Shown here: positions 62,201-64,000 of the stretch, piece by piece
Position numbering within the stretch: the stretch's first letter is position 1
How the letters are laid out: the number at the start of each line of letters is the position of its first letter
NCBI GenBank assembly: GCA_029582265.1
Contig: CM055823.1
Coordinates: 6,448,001 to 6,512,000, forward strand
Source: Zoroaster sp. YZ-2022
Lineage: Eukaryota; Echinodermata; Asteroidea; Forcipulatida; Zoroasteridae
Reading direction: 5' to 3'
DNA: 64,000 nucleotides
Position numbers and translations under genes: made by a program
Notes under the pieces: generated by a model
What the model saw: the letters and a program-made list of their open reading frames with translations, nothing else
What the model was told of the DNA's origin: nothing
Database searches by the model: none

Positions 62201-64000
62201 CGATTCCAAGAGCAGAACTGAGAATTTAACGTCATTGCTGTCAGACGGCGATGAAAAAAGTGGTACTGTACCGGGAACGAACCCCGAGCCCAACTCGGAC
62301 AGTAAAAACAAAGACTCGGACAATCTCGTCTCGTCGTCAGTGCTGAGTGCGAATTCCCACAATGCACCAGCTTGGAGTTGCGAGCGGAATGTCGCCATTG
62401 ATGATGACGGTGAGGATCGCGAAGAGGAGTGTAAGGAGTTATCTGAGAATCTCTCGTCGTTTTTCATCTTCTTACTGAGAGAAGCAGGGGTGAGCTGTGC
62501 AAGTTTGATTTATTTTATCATCAGATAAATACCAATGTTATACACTACATTTTAAGTTCATCAGTAGAAACAAATAACATTTTCAAAGAGTTTTTGAAAT
62601 CAAGGGATTTATTTTCTGAAATAACTGTAAAACTAAAATTCTTTAGATTTTTGCCCTACACCGACAAATGTATGAATCATTGTATACTCGGTACTTTCCG
62701 AGTGTCTGATGAAAAACTCCACTGGCCACTCGGGCTGGAATCGAACCCATGAATTCCTGCTTACTAGTGCAGATATCTTAAACTCTCGACGACCGAGCTT
62801 GCAGAATGATGCGGGTTCCATTCCTGCCTGAGTCGCCTGTAGAAATTATTTTTCACAGACACTCGGAGAGCACAGAATTCAGTGCTTCATGCATACATAG
62901 ATGTAGGTCAAATCAGTTGTTTATCACCCGACACAAGAATGTCATCAATAAAAAAAAAGATATTTTAACTCGGAAAGCACCGAGTACGCAGTGCTATACA
63001 CATGTCGGTGCAAGGCAAATTAAATTAAAAGATTTCAACCGGGGCACGTTTTTCGTGAGTTCGGTTGCGATGACGTCCTTGTTCTGACCAAACATGAACC
63101 GAAGTTTGTGATCGGTTACGCTTGGTTTCAAGATGGCGGATTGTAAAAAGTAACAAATGTTTTGTAAATTATTTGTTAAAACATGATGAATTCGTCGTGT
63201 CAGTGCAAAAATGTCGTATGTAACCAGTTCCTGGATGAATGCACAAAACAAATTGCTGAGATACGACGTTGTTGCACAAACATTTTTTAATGTATGTAAA
63301 TTTATGCAGATTGACGACGCGCTGTACATACGACCTTATTGCATTGTGAACATACAACGTTTTTGCACTGACACGACGAATTGATTGTTCGTATACTAGC
63401 ACTCGGTTAATTCCAGCGTGACAGACGGGACAGATTTACACTACCTGTTTTTCAAAGGCCTGCCAAAAACAATCTGTGAGGTGTAACCTTCTAAGTTAAA
63501 ATTAAAAACCAATACATGAAACTAGAGGATTCAGTGGCTGTATATTGACAAAGTAAATTCAGCATGACAGACAGGACGGAAATTACACTCAATTTTTTAG
63601 TAGAATATGCACTTTGAAAATTCATAGATGTGGAACTCTTATCCGAAATTAACCACTCACGAGTAAGCTCTATTTTGCCAAAATTTGAATTACACCGTAT
63701 ATTTTGAGAAACGTTGATGATTGAACACGTCGCAAACTGAAAACAATTTTCTGGTTACGTTAGCGTTTTTGCGTAGCTATGCTGTCTTGTTTCTGGTCAA
63801 GGTCGCAAAAACGTGCCCCCGTTTCTTGATATACAGAGGTGAAATGTTTATTGACGATCTTTTGTGTTATTCTTTGTTTTTTTTCCGCTGAACACAGGGC
63901 AGCCAGTCACAGTCACAGGTTGCTAGGTTACTGATTAATGCTTGCGGCGACAAGCATCTGGTTATTCTACGAGAAGGGATGGCTAAGGCCAAAGCGAGTC
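41122..64000 (+). CDS. SAAL1: SAAL1 (serum amyloid A-like 1 / SPACIA1), ten coding exons, 3' end beyond window
   Basis: Ten exons (41122-41249, 43184-43309, 50084-50167, 52301-52380, 55247-55422, 56240-56363, 58490-58590, 60596-60772, 62011-62489, 63898 to the end) have GT-AG borders and join in phase, giving at least 526 residues. The start region reads DRNPSPP, as in vertebrate SAAL1 after Met. Then come ELENDICRLWDMTANQDVSS, RLTEICMGILANMACSKEI and TTRLLLTCLSSKQDDVVASW, the ARM/HEAT-like helices of the family. SAAL1 is a cytosolic/nuclear helical-repeat protein linked to cell proliferation in vertebrates (family knowledge). The initiator Met must lie in an upstream exon: a stop is in frame at 41079-41081 and no ATG intervenes. 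Exon 9 is unusually long, with an acidic Ser/Thr/Asp-rich insert. Human SAAL1 has 474 residues, so this protein is longer. Confidence 0.93.
41400..42060. mobile_element. Inverted-repeat region in SAAL1 intron 1 with GGCGG(C/T)CGGATA motifs
   Basis: GTATCTGGCCGCCACTATTT at 41383 and its inverse near 42020 (AAAGTGGCGGTCGGATATG), with a third at 41800, bound AT-rich text. ACCTTACC(T/A)GGTAGG and CCATCATC motifs are mirrored. A fragment of the AAGCTTGGGCGAT family is at 41874. Confidence 0.6.
42242..42767. mobile_element. TTAA-type element saturated with AATCCTCC
   Basis: TTTAACCCTAACTCCCTCGC begins and GGAGGGTTAGGGTTAA ends it. The interior has some 30 copies of AATCCTCC or ATAATCCTCC, in part as two longer direct repeats (42316-42450 and 42612-42735). 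Confidence 0.82.
43184..43309 (+). CDS. SAAL1: SAAL1 exon 2
   Basis: The acceptor is TTTTCCTAAAG and the donor is CAG|GTAACG, phase 0 at both ends. The exon reads EVEKEAAGKSAEELQAAEAH, then GIDIDEELENDICRLWDMTA and NQ, where ELENDICRLWDM is the most conserved stretch of the N-terminal half. Confidence 0.92.
43796..44330 (+). mobile_element. TTAA element, GTCAAA-rich family, with its end repeated four times
   Basis: TTAACCCTTCTGTGACTGC plus 54 more bases repeats every 73 bases (43792, 43865, 43938, 44011), each unit including the TTAA tip. The family body then follows to GTAGGAGAGCTAA. Confidence 0.85.
44495..44732 (+). mobile_element. TTAA element, CCATTTGAA family (copy 3, left part)
   Basis: Starts TTAACCCTCCTACTGTTTA and is cut by the retrotransposon. 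The right part resumes at 48591 and runs to about 48710, where the terminal GTAGGAGGG is lost. Confidence 0.85.
44813..46120 (+). pseudogene. Retrotransposon ORF: hydrophobic N-terminus, 2A-like motif, endonuclease
   Basis: The 435-codon frame begins with a signal-peptide-like stretch (APIFLLFVAVFVLQG) and a Cys-containing region of unknown role. It carries GDVHPNPGP at about residue 190 (45383-45406) and then the endonuclease with NARSIVNK, FITESWLDS, GGGVFIAV, LGCLYRPPN, LGDFNID and SVIDLLL. It ends early at a frameshift near 46115, after which the continuation SSDHYGV is in another frame. The H-P-N-P-G-P ending resembles 2A ribosome-skipping peptides known from non-LTR elements of sea urchin and amphioxus, though the usual Glu is replaced by His. 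Confidence 0.8.
46115..48320 (+). pseudogene. Reverse transcriptase remnant of the same element
   Basis: Blocks in different frames show the RT order: KSAGPDNVSPMLLNLAS (46817-), the NYRPISL-like region near 46985-47030, AFDRVSHQILLNKLHKYGI (47225-), GVPQGSVLAPLLFNIF (47380-), the YADD catalytic motif and the C-terminal KYLGVTITSDLSWKQHI. Frameshifts near 46260, 46985, 47180 and 47765 break the frame. No enzyme can be made from this copy. Confidence 0.82.
48591..48990. mobile_element. Right part of the split element followed by a GTCAAA-family fragment
   Basis: ATGGTTTTTGAATGGTGGAT to GGCACCAG continues the element at 44495. From about 48735 the text is the GTCAAA family (CAAAATGACAGT inverse, GTGCACACAGGGGCA). 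Confidence 0.75.
48990..50080. other. SAAL1 intron 2 sequence without gene
   Basis: A 60-base block (AGTCCAGTGGGTTTGTCAAA, then TTACAAAGACTGCATGAATC) is duplicated at 48990 and 49170. CAGTGCAACAGGCCATAAAC at 49283 has its inverse at 49838, which suggests an old inverted-repeat element (49283-49860). Confidence 0.5.
50084..50167 (+). CDS. SAAL1: SAAL1 exon 3
   Basis: The acceptor is TTATTTTCAG and the donor is ACT|GTAAGT, phase 0. The exon reads DVSSFLHEWKSLDILISVIE followed by QTTAPRLT. The large intron before it contains a non-LTR retrotransposon. Confidence 0.92.
50268..52177 (+). mobile_element. TTAA element with expanded 44-bp minisatellite, sister of 5337-6254
   Basis: Starts TTAACCCTAACTCCCTCGAC and ends AAAGGTTAGGATTAA. 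The part from 51860 to 52177 is the reverse of 5337-6100 (without the Tc1-like insert). It sits in SAAL1 intron 3. Confidence 0.88.
50273..51860 (+). repeat. 44-bp minisatellite, about 36 copies
   Basis: Unit: CCTAACTCCCTAGGCCCATT then TGCTTACACATAACCTGAATCCTT in part. Copies are nearly identical; a few have CCTCCC for CCTTCC, and one has an inserted TTAA (50893-50896). The CTAACTCCCTAGG part of each unit is the tip of the element itself. Confidence 0.96.
52178..52262 (+). repeat. 13-bp CTTAATCATCCTC repeat
   Basis: About six copies of TTAATCATCCTCC or TTAATCCTCTTTC directly follow the previous element and precede SAAL1 exon 4. Confidence 0.75.
52301..52380 (+). CDS. SAAL1: SAAL1 exon 4
   Basis: The acceptor is TTTACACAG and the donor is AG|GTAATT. 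The exon reads EICMGILANMACSKEITAHI followed by SSNEKI and two bases of Arg. Confidence 0.92.
52586..52987. mobile_element. MITE with TAAGCTTGGGCGAT ends (second complete copy)
   Basis: TAAGCTTGGGCGATAACACG to ATCGATATCGCCCAAGCTTA. It is collinear with 10983-11390 and is flanked by CACAAGAGGG-type text on both sides. Confidence 0.85.
53048..53230 (+). mobile_element. tRNA-derived SINE head with short body
   Basis: GCCATGGCTGAGTGGTTTAG (A-box-like) and GTGGGTTTGAATCCTGGC (B-box-like) are followed by GGTGCTTGTGTCCTTGAGG. The head is of the same type as SINE family I, but the body is different. Confidence 0.75.
53297..53668 (-). mobile_element. tRNA-derived SINE, family I
   Basis: ATT tail at 53297-53320, body with CAGCTCCCTGGGGAGTATAC, and head at 53585-53665 (GGGATTCGAACCCACATTCT). 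Nearly full length. Confidence 0.86.
53678..53757. repeat. TGTACAT-rich low-complexity tract
   Basis: Runs of ACTGTACATTACTGTACAT and TGTACATGTAC, self-complementary. No gene. Confidence 0.8.
53817..53905. mobile_element. Complete 88-bp TTAA element
   Basis: TTAACCCCAACTCCCTAAGC to GTCTAGGGAGTTAGGGTTAA. This is the smallest complete member of the TTAA set here; a second copy lies at the window start. Confidence 0.85.
54118..54296. mobile_element. Fragment of the GTCAAA-rich TTAA family
   Basis: AAAGCATTGTCTTGTATTGT to CTATAGTAGGAGGGTTAA, about the right half. It is directly followed at its TTAA by the next element (54293-54535). Confidence 0.8.
54293..54535 (+). mobile_element. TTAA-type element with GGGGCACTTTT core (copy 3)
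   Basis: TTAACCCTAACCATCCCAAA opens it; the interior is as in 37145-37410. The right tip is cut by a CCAGTTCGC-family element. Confidence 0.8.
54530..55162 (+). mobile_element. CCAGTTCGC-family TTAA element, longer version
   Basis: AACCAGTTCGCTTCGGAGG at the left and CCCGACGTCAACTGGTTAA at the right. The interior is about 380 bp longer than in the 252-bp copies and includes GTGTATACAC inverted motifs. No credible ORF. Confidence 0.72.
55247..55422 (+). CDS. SAAL1: SAAL1 exon 5
   Basis: The acceptor is AACTCTCAG and the donor is C|GTAAGT. The exon reads LLTLELLGSSDTQTLIQTTR, LLLTCLSSKQDDVVASWLQQ and IKGEFCQRIAFILQSSTN, matching the TSRLLLTCLS block of vertebrate SAAL1. Confidence 0.93.
55500..55815 (+). 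mobile_element. tRNA-derived SINE, family I, head truncated
   Basis: TGCTTGTGTCCTTCAGCAAG, GGGTAAATGGGTACCTGTGA and CTATATAAGTCCACATTAAA define it. The tail is A-rich instead of ATT. Confidence 0.78.
55970..56157 (-). mobile_element. TTAA-type element, relative of 9193-9518
   Basis: GGAGACCACCTTACCC, GTGTGACAGTGCACAGAAGG and a final GAAGGAGGGTTTAA match the 9.2-kb element in reverse. The left tip is lost. Confidence 0.6.
56240..56363 (+). CDS. SAAL1: SAAL1 exon 6
   Basis: The acceptor is TATTTCTCCAG and the donor is AG|GTTAGT. The exon reads ELLYNVGFIMRTLLGLDEAL and then VQDWTDTDQIVSLIEALKQV. Confidence 0.9.
56563..57244. mobile_element. Harbinger-like element with GGCACCTTCTC ends
   Basis: GGCACCTTCTCAAAACTGTT and its inverse GTTTTGAGAAGGTGCC bound 682 bp. 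The arms go on through CCGGGATAA and TTGCGGG. Flanking TAA/TTA fits a 3-bp TWA target. No transposase ORF remains. Confidence 0.8.
57296..57582 (+). mobile_element. tRNA-derived SINE, family I, head truncated
   Basis: From CACGGCCGTGACACTTGTGT to CGCTATATAAATCCACACAT plus eight ATT units. The head is mostly lost. Confidence 0.85.
58238..58440. repeat. Triplicated ACCAAAGGGAGACCCAGGCC block
   Basis: Three tandem copies of about 61 bases (CAGGAGGTTCAGGG, CTAGACCAAAGGGAGACCCA). They belong to the dispersed repeat also seen at 9048 and 12050. Confidence 0.82.
58490..58590 (+). CDS. SAAL1: SAAL1 exon 7
   Basis: The acceptor is TACATACAG and the donor is CTCG|GTAATT. The exon reads SGGKSARYQSRTISLLLSCL followed by EIIIADDDGMENL. 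Confidence 0.9.
58728..59490. mobile_element. Two GATCGAAACGT elements around another repeat
   Basis: 58728-58885 and 59334-59483 are same-direction copies (GTAGCTTTGCATGGTGAGGA, AACTGGAGGTACAAC). Between them is a block with AACACCGGGG-type text (GAGACACCGGGGTAAACCCC) also found near 55840. Confidence 0.72.
59721..60377. mobile_element. Element with TTAGGTGTTCGGG ends and three internal repeats
   Basis: TTAGGTGTTCGGGACGACG and the inverse CATACCCGAACACCTAA bound 657 bp. Inside, a block of about 130 bases (ACTTCCGGTTTGGACAGGAA, then GTCAAATTGGGGTCACC) is repeated three to four times. Confidence 0.82.
60596..60772 (+). CDS. SAAL1: SAAL1 exon 8
   Basis: The acceptor is TTTCTCTGTTAG and the donor is T|GTAAGT. 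The exon reads SASDTVLPLLAEFLWSFCED, then VYGSEGSLASAIYIIEVAMA and NMEGANDIVDTLLK. Confidence 0.9.
60780..62010. other. SAAL1 intron 8; no gene seen
   Basis: About 1.2 kb without recognised repeats shared in this window. TGTACATGTA-rich text is at 61290-61315. ORFs on the minus strand at 61576-61993 are not supported by any domain. Confidence 0.45.
62011..62489 (+). CDS. SAAL1: SAAL1 exon 9 with long acidic Ser/Thr-rich insert
   Basis: The acceptor is TCCTAAACAG and the donor is GGG|GTGAGC, with 479 bases in phase with its neighbours. It starts PKLLKGAVEIFASIYSQKPS, a conserved helix, and then runs for about 110 residues of Ser, Thr, Asp, Asn and Glu. It then resumes an ordered segment CKELSENLSSFFIFLLREAG. 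The middle is predicted disordered by composition. Confidence 0.88.
62635..62950. mobile_element. Two family II SINE copies head to head
   Basis: 62640-62805 is in minus orientation (ACTCGGGCTGGAATCGAACC, CGACCGAGCTTGC) and 62810-62950 in plus orientation (GATGCGGGTTCCATTCCTGC, GACACTCGGAGAGCAC). The heads meet at about 62805. Confidence 0.75.
63187..63384. mobile_element. MITE with ATTCGTCGTGTCAGTGCAAAAA ends
   Basis: AATTCGTCGTGTCAGTGCAA and its inverse TTGCACTGACACGACGAATT bound 198 bp. The arms continue to GTCGTATGT with one change. No ORF. Confidence 0.85.
63655..63830. mobile_element. Truncated copy of the GTCGCGAAAACACGCCCC family
   Basis: ACACCGTATATTTTGAGAAA, GAACACGTCGCAAACTGAAA and GGTCGCAAAAACGTGCCCCC are the reverse of 18420-18590. 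It ends 70 bases before SAAL1 exon 10. Confidence 0.7.
63898..64000 (+). CDS. SAAL1: SAAL1 exon 10, cut by the window end
   Basis: The acceptor is GCTGAACACAG in phase 0. The frame is open to the window end and reads GSQSQSQVARLLINACGDKH then LVILREGMAKAKAS. The remaining C-terminus lies outside. Confidence 0.8.

Overview
This window is a stretch of animal nuclear genome, and nearly all of it lies in introns, intergenic DNA and transposon remnants. The coding exons are small, with clean GT-AG boundaries and phases that fit together. The mix of repeats (many TTAA-bounded MITEs, tRNA-derived SINEs with ATT tails, a 2A-motif non-LTR retrotransposon) and of domains (PAN/apple plus farnesoic acid O-methyltransferase-like, DUF4806) points to a marine invertebrate, probably a deuterostome such as an echinoderm, hemichordate or amphioxus. 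This placement is an inference from gene and repeat content.

Genes from left to right: (1) The last four coding exons of ARL1, an Arf-like Golgi GTPase, lie on the + strand at 3730-10326; upstream exons lie outside the window. (2) A secreted PAN/apple-like plus Methyltransf_FA (farnesoic acid O-methyltransferase-like) protein lies on the - strand at 19261-22437 in three exons. (3) A transposon-like unit of about 4.4 kb at 24774-29207, with CGTTGA-type terminal repeats, holds a small spliced DUF4806 reading frame (26256-27425, +). (4) An intact 14-finger C2H2 zinc-finger ORF lies at 34422-35723 (+), next to decayed sister arrays on both sides. (5) SAAL1, an ARM-like protein, lies on the + strand from 41122 to beyond the window end, with ten visible coding exons. 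All ten join in phase.

Mobile DNA fills the rest. The largest class is a set of short elements bounded by TTAA, with ends such as TTAACCCTCCTAC, TTAACCCTAACTCCCTAG or TTAACCAGTTCGC. These look like piggyBac-type non-autonomous elements. They have very different interiors but related tips, and are often packed end to end or nested. Tc1/mariner-like elements with TA targets (one with Sleeping Beauty-like ends), Harbinger-like and foldback elements, two SINE families and three copies of one non-LTR retrotransposon lineage (one nearly full length but frameshifted) are also present. Several nested insertions can be read directly, because an uninterrupted sister copy lies elsewhere in the window.

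Two minisatellites stand out. In ARL1, the end of a coding exon together with its 5' splice donor has been copied about 40 times into the following intron (6559-8760). In SAAL1 intron 3, the tip of a TTAA element has been expanded to about 36 copies of a 44-bp unit (50273-51860); the sister element in the ARL1 intron has only about three copies.
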